Part shown: one piece after another, positions 26,253-34,835 of the stretch | How positions within the stretch are numbered: position 1 is the first letter of the stretch | How the letters are laid out: each line of letters opens with the position of its first letter | From: an uncultured eubacterium 1-6 | GTDB taxonomy: Bacteria; Bacillota; Clostridia; Lachnospirales; Lachnospiraceae | Assembly (NCBI GenBank): GCA_903789595.1 | Contig: CAIFEZ010000009.1 | Span: forward strand, 52,264 to 116,263 | DNA length: 64,000 nucleotides | Direction of reading: 5' to 3' | Translations under genes and position numbers: made by a program | The notes under the pieces: model-generated | What the model was told of the DNA's origin: nothing | Databases searched by the model: none | The model's input: the letters and a program-made list of their open reading frames with translations, nothing else

Positions 26253-27410
26253 TTATGATTTTCCTGTCTTGTGGTTCGATACAACGTCGAAGATAACGGC
26301 CGCCAGAAGTACGGCTCCCTTGACGATGTACTGGTACTGATCCGGAAGACCCAGGATCGACATACCCATGTTGATGACACCGAGAAGGATAGCGCCGACC
26401 ATAACGCCCGGAACGGTTCCGGATCCGCCGTACGCGGAAGCGCCGCCGATAAAGCAGGACGCGATGGCATCCATCTCGTAGGAGTTGCCCATGTTGCCGT
26501 CAACCGATCCGATTCTTGCTCCGACCAGAAGTCCGGACAGGCCTGCGAGTATAGACATCAGGAAGTATGCCCAGAAGTAAACCTTGCGCGGGTCAATACC
26601 GGAAAGCTTGGTGGCCTTCTCGTTTCCGCCGACTGCGTAGAAGTAACGGCCGAATACCGTCTGGCTCGTAATGAACGCGAAGATAACGACAACCGCCAGA
26701 ATCCACAGTACCATCACCGGAATTCCCTTGTATCCCATCAGACGGCTGCTGTAGGCAATAATCAGTACGTCAAATACGATGACCCGAATAATCGTTGCAC
26801 GAAGCGTTGCCACCTGATATCCTTCTTTTGCCTTTTTCGCGCGGTTCGTGATCATGAAGATCGTAAGCGCGATCGAAATAATAATTCCGACAATCAATGC
26901 GGAAATGCACTTCTTGTTGCTGTCAACGCCGGGAATCTGAATGTAGGATGTGAACAGATTCAGAAATCCGGGATTCATGATTGCGATGGTCTTCGAATCC
27001 AGAATGACACGCGCGATTCCACGGAACAGGAACATGCCTGCCAGCGTGCAGATGAACGGCGGGATATGAATATATCCGATAAGCCATCCCTGCCACAGAC
27101 CGATGACTGCGGCAATCACCATAGAAACCAGGATTGCCAGTCCGGGAGCCGCGCCGAGATCCAGCATCTTGGCCGCTGCCGCCGCGGAGAGACAGAGCGT
27201 AGAGCCTACGGAAAGGTCGACGTTACCGCCGGTCAGGATACATAAAAGCATACCGCAGGCCATGATCAGGACGTATGCGTTCTGCAAAAGCAGGTTGGAA
27301 ATATTCTGTGAGTAGATCAGCCGTCCGCCGGTCAGGGCCGTGAAGAAGATAAATACGATGACCAGAGCGAAGACCATGGTGTATTTTTTCAAGAATGCAC
27401 TAACTTTCAT
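26253..27410 (-). CDS. mmsB: CUT2 sugar ABC transporter permease
   Basis: A 385-residue permease of the ribose/xylose/galactose class (GguB/MmsB/XylH). It has about ten membrane segments and the family motif GNVDLSVGSTLCLSAAAAAK, then AVGGNEKATKLSGI before the cytoplasmic coupling region, and ASCFIGGASAYGGSGTVPG. The inserted loop region (NRAKKAKEGYQVATLRATI) is typical of the longer GguB/MmsB type. It is the third gene of a leftward operon with the binding protein (29103-30368) and ATPase (27448-28986); the gap to the ATPase is 37 bp. A GGAGG ribosome binding site is present and a strong terminator follows. The probable substrate is an aldose such as xylose, arabinose, glucose or galactose. 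Confidence 0.92.
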   Translation of the reverse strand: MKVSAFLKKYTMVFALVIVFIFFTALTGGRLIYSQNISNLLLQNAYVLIMACGMLLCILTGGNVDLSVGSTLCLSAAAAAKMLDLGAAPGLAILVSMVIAAVIGLWQGWLIGYIHIPPFICTLAGMFLFRGIARVILDSKTIAIMNPGFLNLFTSYIQIPGVDSNKKCISALIVGIIISIALTIFMITNRAKKAKEGYQVATLRATIIRVIVFDVLIIAYSSRLMGYKGIPVMVLWILAVVVIFAFITSQTVFGRYFYAVGGNEKATKLSGIDPRKVYFWAYFLMSILAGLSGLLVGARIGSVDGNMGNSYEMDAIASCFIGGASAYGGSGTVPGVMVGAILLGVINMGMSILGLPDQYQYIVKGAVLLAAVIFDVVSNHKTGKS

Positions 27411-27447
27411 TTGATAGCCTCCATAACGATAGAATTGCGATATGATA

Positions 27448-28986
27448 TCATTTCTTGTCCTTGAGGATCGCGCTCATAATCTTCTCCTGCGTAACCTCAT
27501 CAGCAGAAAACTCTCCCGCCATTTTTCCTTCATTCATGACATAGATCCGGTCGCACATACCAAGAAGCTCCGGAAGCTCAGAGGAAATCATAATGACAGC
27601 CTTTCCCTGTGAGACCATATCGTTGATGATCTGATAAATCTCATACTTCGCGCCGACATCGATGCCTCGCGTCGGCTCGTCCAGAATCAGGACATCCGGC
27701 TCTGCAAACATCCACTTCGCAAGCAGCACCTTCTGCTGATTGCCTCCCGACAGATTCCCGACATTCTGCTGAATGCTGGGCGTCTTCGTATGCATGGCCT
27801 TTACATAAATTTCCGCCTGCTTATTCTCCTCGGGCACATTTACGATTCCGCGTTTGGAAGCGATTTTATCCATGCGGGCAAGGGTGGTATTTCTCGCAAT
27901 CGTCTCCGAGAGAATCAATCCGTTTGTCTTCCGGTCCTCCGTCGCGTAGGCAAGTCCGTGCGCGATCGCATCGGCCTCATTTTTCAGATGGACCTCCTTG
28001 CCGTTAATAAATTCCTGTCCGGATATATGCGATCCGTAGCTTCTTCCGAACAGCGACATTGCCAGCTCGGTACGGCCCGCGCCCTGAAGTCCCGAGAAAC
28101 CCACAACCTCGCCCCTGTGAACCTCAAAGCTGATGTGATCATCCATGCACTTCTCCGTATACACCGGGTGATAGACCGTCCAGTCCTTGCAGGCAAAAAT
28201 CACGTCCTTGCTGATCTTATGTTCTCTTGCCGGATACCGGTCTGTCAGTTCCCTTCCGACCATTCCCTTGATAATCCGGTCCTCATCGATATTGTGATCC
28301 GGATTCGGAATCGTCTCGATGGTCTGGCCGTCACGAAGAACCGTGATGTTATCCGCGCAATAGGCGACCTCATTGAGCTTGTGTGTGATGATGATGGACG
28401 AAATCCCCTGCTTCTTAAAGCCGAGGATCATGTCCAGAAGCATTCTGGAATCTTCCTCATTCAGCGAGGATGTCGGCTCATCAAGAACCAGCAGCTTACA
28501 GTCCTTGGAAAGCGCCTTGGCGATTTCCACCAGCTGCTGCTTACCGGTACCGATATCCTTGATCAACGTATGGGAGGACTCTTTCAATCCAACCCGCTTC
28601 ATGGCATCCTGCGCTTCCTGGAACGTTTTGTCCCAGTCAATGACTCCGGATTTCTTCCGGCGCTCATTTCCCATGAACATATTCTCGGCGATCGTAAGCT
28701 CCGGAATCAGAGCCAGCTCCTGATGCACGACCGCAATTCCGAGCTTTTCCGATTCCTTAATATTGTGGAACCTGCAGACACTCCCGTTATAAACGACATC
28801 CCCTGTATACTGTCCAAACGGAATGGTCCCTGCAAGTACATTCATCAGCGTAGATTTCCCGGCGCCGTTTTCGCCGACAAGCGCGTGAATCTCTCCGCGT
28901 TCCACTTTGAAATTGACATGATTCAGAGCTTTGACACCAGGATACTCTTTGACGATGTCTTTCATTTCAAGAATTATGTCTGCCAA
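27448..28986 (-). CDS. mmsA: CUT2 sugar ABC transporter ATP-binding protein (two ATPase domains)
   Basis: A 512-residue tandem ATPase of the GguA/MmsA/XylG class. The first half carries Walker A GENGAGKST, a signature-like IGTGKQQLVEIAKAL and Walker B LLVLDEPTSSL. The second half has a degenerate Walker A (GLQGAGRTE), a full signature LSGGNQQKVLLAKW and Walker B VLILDEPTRGID, the usual asymmetry in CUT2 transporters. The TTG at 28986 is chosen because AGGAGGT lies 7 bp upstream and the product then begins LADIILEMKDIVKEYPGVKA, the family start; an upstream ATG would add an unrelated 27-residue lead. It sits between the binding-protein and permease genes. Confidence 0.93.
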   Translation of the reverse strand: MADIILEMKDIVKEYPGVKALNHVNFKVERGEIHALVGENGAGKSTLMNVLAGTIPFGQYTGDVVYNGSVCRFHNIKESEKLGIAVVHQELALIPELTIAENMFMGNERRKKSGVIDWDKTFQEAQDAMKRVGLKESSHTLIKDIGTGKQQLVEIAKALSKDCKLLVLDEPTSSLNEEDSRMLLDMILGFKKQGISSIIITHKLNEVAYCADNITVLRDGQTIETIPNPDHNIDEDRIIKGMVGRELTDRYPAREHKISKDVIFACKDWTVYHPVYTEKCMDDHISFEVHRGEVVGFSGLQGAGRTELAMSLFGRSYGSHISGQEFINGKEVHLKNEADAIAHGLAYATEDRKTNGLILSETIARNTTLARMDKIASKRGIVNVPEENKQAEIYVKAMHTKTPSIQQNVGNLSGGNQQKVLLAKWMFAEPDVLILDEPTRGIDVGAKYEIYQIINDMVSQGKAVIMISSELPELLGMCDRIYVMNEGKMAGEFSADEVTQEKIMSAILKDKK

Positions 28987-29102
28987 GTGAATACCTCCTG
29001 TGCAATCGGTTTCTTTCCGAAAAAAGAGGCCGCCGCAATAGGTTCTATGCGACAGCCCCTGATTCATTTTGTGCTATCGTCCCTTTCGGTAAATCCTGTC
29101 GA

Positions 29103-30368
29103 TTACCCTACCGGGTGCAGATATCCTTTGTCATCCTTTGTGTAATATCCGGGATCTACAAGCTCTTTGTCCATGTTGTCCTTGGTTACAACGGTCGGAA
29201 CGAGCAGGTAAGACGGGATGACACCGGTTCCGTTATCGTAAGAAGAAGTGTCATAGGAGCAGTCGAAATCCCATCCGGACTTGGAGATCAGGGAATCATC
29301 CGGCTTCTCTCCGTTCAGCATTGCCTCTGCCAGGTCAAGGGTTACAACCGCCTCGTTGGCAACTGCCTTGTAAACGGTCATGGTCTGCTTGCCGTCTACG
29401 ATATTCGCGAGGTTTGCCTCGTCGCCGTCCTGTCCGGTGATGATAACATTGTTGTCGCCTGCGTAGTCAGACTCAATGGCCTGTGTAACACCGAGTGCCG
29501 TAGAATCGTTGGAGCATACGGCTGCATCCAGCTGTGTACCGTCACTGTAATAAGATCCGAGGATATTCTGGAATCTCTTCATGGCTGTGGAAGTATCCCA
29601 CTGTGCGGTAGCAACCTGATCAAATTCGGTCTGTCCTGACGGAACCTTCAGAGTGCCCTTGTCGATGTATGGCTTCAGCACATCCATCGCGCCGTTGAAG
29701 AAGAATGTTGCATTATTGTCTGCGGGATCTCCGGCTGTAAACTCGATGTTGTAGGTCTTGTCGCCCGCATTGTCGAGATCCAGCTGCTTTGCAACGAATT
29801 CACCCTGCAGCTTACCTACGGTGTAATTATCGAAGGATACATAGTAGCTGATAGCGTCTGTATTCATGATCAGACGGTCATATGCGATAACCGGAATGCC
29901 GGCGTCCTTTGCCTCGTTCAGAACCTGGCTCAGAGCCTCGCCGTCGATTGCTGCAACGACCAGAAGGTCTACCTTGTCTGCGATCAGTCCTTCAATATCG
30001 TTGTTCTGCTGTGCGGATTTGTTATCGGAATAAGTAAGTTCTACCTTGTAGCCTGCCTTTTCGAACTGATCCTGCAGATAAGAACCATCGCGGTTCCATC
30101 TCTCCAGAGATTTGGTCGGCATCGAAATACCGATGGTCTGTCCGCCGCCGGATGCCGGTTTTGCGGAGGAAGACTGGGTATCCGCAGACTCCGTTGCAGC
30201 TTCGCTGGATGCAGAGGATGTGCTCTCCTCCTTCGCTGCTGATGAGGCGGATGACGAAGATCCGGAAGACGATGACGATCCGCTCGTAGCCGCGGTCGAT
30301 CCGCATCCTGCGAACAGAGATGCTGCCATTGCCGTACAAAGCAGTGTACTTACGATTCTCTTTTTCAT
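29103..30368 (-). CDS. chvE: ChvE/MmsE-like sugar-binding lipoprotein
   Basis: A 421-residue lipoprotein. The signal peptide ends in LFAGCG with the lipidated Cys at about residue 22, followed by a Ser/Ala-rich linker of about 50 residues. The mature part is a periplasmic-binding-protein type I fold similar to ChvE/XylF (GISMPTKSLERWNRDG, VVAAIDGEAL, VIAYDRLIMNTDA, ITGQDGDEANLANIVDGKQ). It delivers sugar to the CUT2 transporter encoded downstream. It is the first gene of the operon, with AGGAGGGT upstream. An inverted repeat 180 bp upstream may be a regulator site. The YesN-like regulator at 36422 is a plausible activator, by analogy only. Confidence 0.93.
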   Translation of the reverse strand: MKKRIVSTLLCTAMAASLFAGCGSTAATSGSSSSSGSSSSASSAAKEESTSSASSEAATESADTQSSSAKPASGGGQTIGISMPTKSLERWNRDGSYLQDQFEKAGYKVELTYSDNKSAQQNNDIEGLIADKVDLLVVAAIDGEALSQVLNEAKDAGIPVIAYDRLIMNTDAISYYVSFDNYTVGKLQGEFVAKQLDLDNAGDKTYNIEFTAGDPADNNATFFFNGAMDVLKPYIDKGTLKVPSGQTEFDQVATAQWDTSTAMKRFQNILGSYYSDGTQLDAAVCSNDSTALGVTQAIESDYAGDNNVIITGQDGDEANLANIVDGKQTMTVYKAVANEAVVTLDLAEAMLNGEKPDDSLISKSGWDFDCSYDTSSYDNGTGVIPSYLLVPTVVTKDNMDKELVDPGYYTKDDKGYLHPVG

Positions 30369-30548
30369 TTTCTAAAACCCTCCTATAAAATTTGTTACAA
30401 ATAAAAAAGAAAACTGCATGAAACATAACGCTTTGGAAAATCTGTTTGATGACCAGAGGTTTTCCTTTCATGTACGTATCATATCATTCATTTTGTACAG
30501 CGAAAATATGTCATTCTTGTCCGAAATCGTGCGAAATGCCCAAAATAA

Positions 30549-30579
30549 AATCCTATCTCAGGGGTGCATAGATAGGATT
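30549..30579. promoter_or_regulatory. 9-bp inverted repeat upstream of the sugar ABC operon
   Basis: AATCCTATC (30549-30557) and GATAGGATT (30571-30579) are perfect inverted arms separated by 13 bases, about 180 bp before the binding-protein start. It could be an operator or a small RNA hairpin. It is not followed by a T-run in the leftward direction. Confidence 0.45.
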
Positions 30580-30588
30580 ATGTTGTCA

Positions 30589-30633
30589 AAAAACACCCGG
30601 GAAGCAAAATTGTCCTGCTTCCCGGGTGTTTTT
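30589..30633 (-). terminator. phosphoglucomutase-gene terminator
   Basis: AAAAACACCCGGGAAGCA pairs perfectly with TGCTTCCCGGGTGTTTTT. A T-run follows on the minus strand. It ends the leftward transcript of the phospho-sugar mutase gene about 175 bp after its stop codon. Confidence 0.9.
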
Positions 30634-30809
30634 GTATCCCATTCGCCCCTTCGCGGCGCAGACCGTATCGTCTTTTTTTCTCCGCGCCTTCCGCTTCTGC
30701 AATCTCCGACTGTCCCTGCGTAAACGGCGGCGGTTTCCGTTTTTTACGCGTCCTTCCGCTCTCGCAATCTCCAGCAATCGCTGCACACCTGCCGCATCGT
30801 GCAGCCGCC

Positions 30810-32492
30810 TCACGAAATCACTTTCAAAACTGCGTCCCGCAGCCGGTCAACTCTCTGCTCCGCCTCTTCTCCGCTCCCGGCGCACGTGTAGAAATAAAAC
30901 TTCAGCTTTGGTTCCGTTCCGGACGGACGCATCGCAAACCAGTCCCCGTTCTCCATGCGGAACTTTAACACATTCGACGGCGGAATATCCTCCCACCCGT
31001 GAATATAGTCCGTAACATCCGCAACACGGAAATCTCCGAACCGGTCCGGCTTTTCCGCCCTTGCCATCTGCATGATCCGCGCGATTTCCTCTGCTCCGGT
31101 CTGTCCCTTCCGGATCAGAGATACCTGCCGCTCCGCAAAATACCCATATCTTCGATACAATGCCTCGAGCGCATCGGTCAGCGTCATGCCTTTCTTCCTA
31201 TAATAAGCCGCCATCTCCATCATCAGAAGACCGGCCGCAATGCCGTCCTTGTCCCGCACCCGTTCGCCCGGTGCGCAGCCGATGCTCTCCTCATAGGCGA
31301 AGAAATATCGATATCCCAGCTGCAAAAGCCGCGGAATGACGCCGCAGATATTCTTGAAGCCCGTCAACGCCTCAAAAACCCGGATACCGTAGGATTCACA
31401 GATGGTTTTTCCCATATCCCCGGTCACGATCGATTTGATCATCGCCCCGTTTTTCGGCAAGGTCCCTGCCTCCTTCTGGCTTTCCGCCATATAGGCGATC
31501 AGCATCGCTCCGGTCTGATTCCCATTCAGGGGATAGAAGCCTCCTTTCCCGTCCGGAAGCTCCACCGCCATGCGGTCACTGTCCGGATCCGTCGCAATGA
31601 GCAGATCCGCGTGCAGCTTCTTCCCGAGCTTTTCCGCAAGCGCGAATCCCTTCGGGTCCTCCGGATTCGGATACCCGACCGTTGTGAAATCCGGGTCCGG
31701 GTCCTTCTGTTCCGGAACGATGACAAAATTTTCATAGCCGAGCTCCCGCGCCGCCGTCTCCATCGGAATGCTCCCCGCTCCGTTCAGGGGCGTGTAGACA
31801 ACCATCACCGACCGGTCCAGTTCCCGGTCCGGTCTTTGCTTCAATCCCTCCGCGTAGTCCAGATACCGCCGGTCCATGTCCTCCCCGATCATCCGGATCC
31901 TTCCCTCGCGGATGCCCTGCTCCAGAGGCATCCGCGGGAAGGGATCAAAGAGATCGAGCGCCTGTATCTCCCGCAGAATTCCGTCGGAAACCGCGCCCGA
32001 GATCTGCGCTCCGTCTTCCTGATAGACCTTGTAGCCGTTATATTCCTTCGGATTGTGGCTCGCCGTCATATTGATCCCGGAAAGGGCGTGAAGCTCCCGC
32101 ACCGCAAACGAAAGCTCCGGCGTCGGCCTCATGGACGGAAACAGCCACACGCGGATTCCGTTTCCCGCCAGGATCTCCGCTGCCAGCTCCGAGTACTCCC
32201 TGGAGTGATGCCGGCAGTCATAAGCCACCGCAGCACCCCTCGTCAGATCCTCTCCGCTCTTCTTCAGATAATTCGCGATTCCCTGCGTCGCTCTTCCGAC
32301 CGTGAGCGGATTCATCCGGTTGGTCCCCGCGCCGCAGATGCCTCTCAGGCCCGCCGTTCCGAATACAATCTCCTGATAAAACCGGTCGTTGATCTCCCGG
32401 CTGTCTCCCCGGATCGAGAGAAGCTCCTGCCTCATCGGGTCCTCCTCCGGCAGCCTGTCCAGCCATTCCTGATACCTTTCCTCTGCATTCAT
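30810..32492 (-). CDS. pgcA: phosphoglucomutase/phosphomannomutase
   Basis: A 560-residue alpha-D-phosphohexomutase. The active-site serine loop is GINMTASHNPKEYNGYKVY. An FGTAGLRG.GTNRMN segment binds near the N-terminus, the Mg2+ loop is DPDSDRMAV, the sugar-binding loop lies in GFKNICGVI and EESIGC, and the phosphate-binding loop is RPSGTEPKLKFY. The enzyme interconverts hexose 1- and 6-phosphates, linking glycogen (glgB) and imported hexoses to glycolysis. Length and the PgcA-type N-terminus (YQEWLDRLPEEDPMRQEL) fit the large Firmicute form. It lies between two sugar-binding lipoprotein genes on the same strand. A GGCGGG-type ribosome binding site lies upstream. Confidence 0.94.
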   Translation of the reverse strand: MNAEERYQEWLDRLPEEDPMRQELLSIRGDSREINDRFYQEIVFGTAGLRGICGAGTNRMNPLTVGRATQGIANYLKKSGEDLTRGAAVAYDCRHHSREYSELAAEILAGNGIRVWLFPSMRPTPELSFAVRELHALSGINMTASHNPKEYNGYKVYQEDGAQISGAVSDGILREIQALDLFDPFPRMPLEQGIREGRIRMIGEDMDRRYLDYAEGLKQRPDRELDRSVMVVYTPLNGAGSIPMETAARELGYENFVIVPEQKDPDPDFTTVGYPNPEDPKGFALAEKLGKKLHADLLIATDPDSDRMAVELPDGKGGFYPLNGNQTGAMLIAYMAESQKEAGTLPKNGAMIKSIVTGDMGKTICESYGIRVFEALTGFKNICGVIPRLLQLGYRYFFAYEESIGCAPGERVRDKDGIAAGLLMMEMAAYYRKKGMTLTDALEALYRRYGYFAERQVSLIRKGQTGAEEIARIMQMARAEKPDRFGDFRVADVTDYIHGWEDIPPSNVLKFRMENGDWFAMRPSGTEPKLKFYFYTCAGSGEEAEQRVDRLRDAVLKVIS

Positions 32493-32590
32493 AAACCGAT
32501 CCCGCCTTTCTCAACTCGCCTGCCGCCTGTTCCGGATCCATCCTTCTCTGGTCCGCGGCCGCTGTACCTTCGCCAACATATATCCTCCGT

Positions 32591-33655
32591 TCACGACCCC
32601 GCCACGGCCTCTTCCGTCCCCTGCGCATGCAGGTACACGTCCTCCTTTCGGTGGAATCCGCCCGCAATCACCGTGCCATCCATATTCTCCCTCGTAACCT
32701 TCACCGGCTGAATGGCAATGTACGGCACCTCATAGGTCCCGTCATTTATGGTTTCCTCTGTCTTGGGCAGCTTTCCCTTTGCCATCTGTACGGCATAGTC
32801 CGCAGCCGTCTCCGCCAGCTTCTCAATCGGCTTGTATACCGTGATCGTCTGCGTTCCCTCCACGATTCTCTGACACGCGTCCAGATCCGCATCCTGACCG
32901 GTGACCGTGACGCTTCCCGCCTTCTTGCGCTCTGCCAGCACCCGCACAACCTGGCCCGCGATTGCGTCATTGCCGCATACAAAGGCGCCCGCGTTCTCCA
33001 CATCCTCCGCATGTTCTGTCAGATAACTGTAAGCGATGCTGTCATCCCAGTTGTCGCAGGAAAAACTGTCGATCATCTTCAGGTTGTCATGGATTTCCGC
33101 GTCGAATCCCTTGTTCACCAATGTCACATTATAGTCGGCCGGCGATCCGTTCGCCTTCACATAGCTTCCCCCTTTTGGCATCGCCTCGTTCACCGCATCC
33201 GCCATGAACTTTCCCACCGTCTCATTGTCAAAGGTAATGTACAAATCCGTGTCCGCGTTCTGAATCAGGCGATCATAGGAAATCACCCGGATGCCCTCCC
33301 TTTTCGCATCGCTGATCTCCTCCTTCAGCTTGCCCCCGTCCGTCGCAACGATCACCAGCACATCGACGTCCGAATCGATCATATGGCTGATCAGCGATTT
33401 CTGCTCTTCCACATCTCCGTTGGCATTGCCCACGATCACATCCGCGCCGAGATCCTTCGCCGTCGGGGTGAAAATATCACGGTCCCGCTCCCATCGCTCA
33501 ATCACGAAAGAATCAAACACAATCCCGATTTTCGGCTTCTGCTCCGACTCCGCCTGCTTCATCGACGAGGTATTCGGCTTTTCCGAACCACAGCCGCCAA
33601 ACGCCGCCGCTGTGATCAGCAGCACCGCGCCCCACAAAATCCTCCCACTCTTCAT
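32591..33655 (-). CDS. second XylF-like sugar-binding lipoprotein
   Basis: A 354-residue lipoprotein with signal peptide LLITAAAFGGCG (lipid Cys at about residue 22) and a type I periplasmic-binding fold: GIVFDSFVIERWERDRD, VIVATDGGKLKEEI, VISYDRLIQNADTDLYITFDN, TGQDADLDACQRIVEGTQT. It is clearly related to the binding protein at 29103 but has no permease or ATPase of its own. It might feed the nearby CUT2 transporter or present ligand to the membrane-anchored sensor encoded divergently 140 bp away. The ATG at 33655 has GGAAGGA upstream; an earlier in-frame start exists at 33694. A good TATAAT lies upstream. The gap to pgcA is 98 bp, so the two may share a transcript. Confidence 0.88.
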   Translation of the reverse strand: MKSGRILWGAVLLITAAAFGGCGSEKPNTSSMKQAESEQKPKIGIVFDSFVIERWERDRDIFTPTAKDLGADVIVGNANGDVEEQKSLISHMIDSDVDVLVIVATDGGKLKEEISDAKREGIRVISYDRLIQNADTDLYITFDNETVGKFMADAVNEAMPKGGSYVKANGSPADYNVTLVNKGFDAEIHDNLKMIDSFSCDNWDDSIAYSYLTEHAEDVENAGAFVCGNDAIAGQVVRVLAERKKAGSVTVTGQDADLDACQRIVEGTQTITVYKPIEKLAETAADYAVQMAKGKLPKTEETINDGTYEVPYIAIQPVKVTRENMDGTVIAGGFHRKEDVYLHAQGTEEAVAGS

Positions 33656-33718
33656 AACATCCTTCCCTCTCACACAGCGTTTCTCCGCTGCCATTCATTG
33701 CCTTTTTCCGCTGAAATC

Positions 33719-33724
33719 ATTATA
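33719..33724 (-). promoter_or_regulatory. -10 element of the XylF-like lipoprotein gene
   Basis: A perfect TATAAT read leftwards, 64 bp before the ATG at 33655, in an AT-rich divergent region. No good -35 box lies at 17 bp, which fits an activator-dependent promoter; the YesN-like regulator encoded nearby is a candidate. Confidence 0.5.
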
Positions 33725-33797
33725 ATATTTTAACAGAAATAGCGAACATATTCACAAAAATCTGTCTTTTTTTACAAAACCGGGACAAAAAGTCATC

Positions 33798-34835
33798 ATG
33801 ATAAAAAAAAATCACAATCGCTCCGGCGGTCGAATCAGCCGCTTCCATCTGTTTTTCTGGATTTTCGGATCCGCCCTGATCGTCACCACCATCGTAAGCA
33901 TCGTCATCTTTGAACGTCAGGTACGTGCCCTCTCCGACCTTTCTTCGAGAGGACCGCAATTTCGGTATAATTTTGCATACATCGGCGACAAATCCAGCTC
34001 CTTTCAAACCGCCGTATACGATCAGGCTTTGAAGGAGGCCGAGAAGAATGGGGATTATATGGAATTTACCGGCAAAAACCTTGACACCAGCTACACCATA
34101 CCTCAGCTGATGGATCTCGCCATTCAATCCAAGGCAGACGGCATTATCGTCAACGGCGACGACAGCGAAGAGCTCAAGAGTGCCATCAATCACGCCGTAG
34201 ATGCCGGCATTCCCGTCATCTGCGTCGGCACAGACTGCTACGGATCCGGCAGACAGAGCTATGTCGGCGTCTCCTACTACAACGTCGGAGAAGACTACGG
34301 CGACATGCTCAGTTCCCTTGCCGAACACCAGCAGCAAAATGTCCTCGTCATCGCCAGCCCGGAGGAGAAGACCACCGGTCAGAATCTCGTCATCTCCGGA
34401 ATCAAGAATTCCCTCGAAAAGAATCATGTCATCAACCGTTTTTCTATTTCTTCAAAAATGCTTGGCAACGGCGACAGCTTCTCTACGGCCGAGGCCGTCA
34501 CCGATCTGTTCGAGAGCGGCAATCTGCCGGACATTCTGATCTGTCTGGACGAAACGACCACCAGCAGCGTCTGCCAGACCATTGTGGACACCAACCACGT
34601 CGGCGACGTAACCATCTACGGCTACTACCGGAACGACACGATCCTCAATGCCGTCCAGCGAAAGGTGGCGGCAATGACCCTTACCGTATCCGCCGATGAA
34701 ATCGGACACACCGCCGTCGATAATCTCCTGCAATACATCGACACCGGATTTGTCTCGGAATATTCTCCCATCAACATCGACATCATTACGCCTGATAACG
34801 TCGGCAACTACCTGAAAAAGGAGGAAAAATCCTGA
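33798..34835 (+). CDS. membrane-anchored periplasmic-binding sensor (XylFII-like)
   Basis: A 345-residue protein with one N-terminal transmembrane anchor (about residues 16-38, FHLFFWIFGSALIVTTIVSI) and an extracellular type I sugar-binding domain (AYIGDKSSSFQTAVYDQAL, DGIIVNGDDSEELKSAI, GIPVICVGTDC, LPDILICLDETTTSSV). It lacks a lipobox. It overlaps the following kinase gene by one base (TGATG), implying translational coupling. This matches the XylFII component of the XylFII-LytS-YesN three-part xylose sensor known in Clostridium beijerinckii, in which the anchored binding protein signals to the kinase; the ligand here is inferred, not shown. The ribosome binding site is weak. Confidence 0.85.
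   Translation: MIKKNHNRSGGRISRFHLFFWIFGSALIVTTIVSIVIFERQVRALSDLSSRGPQFRYNFAYIGDKSSSFQTAVYDQALKEAEKNGDYMEFTGKNLDTSYTIPQLMDLAIQSKADGIIVNGDDSEELKSAINHAVDAGIPVICVGTDCYGSGRQSYVGVSYYNVGEDYGDMLSSLAEHQQQNVLVIASPEEKTTGQNLVISGIKNSLEKNHVINRFSISSKMLGNGDSFSTAEAVTDLFESGNLPDILICLDETTTSSVCQTIVDTNHVGDVTIYGYYRNDTILNAVQRKVAAMTLTVSADEIGHTAVDNLLQYIDTGFVSEYSPINIDIITPDNVGNYLKKEEKS

Noticed and set aside
30586..30813. Small leftward Arg-rich open frame between pgcA and the sugar ABC operon
   Set aside because: It runs through the pgcA terminator hairpin and has an implausible basic composition.
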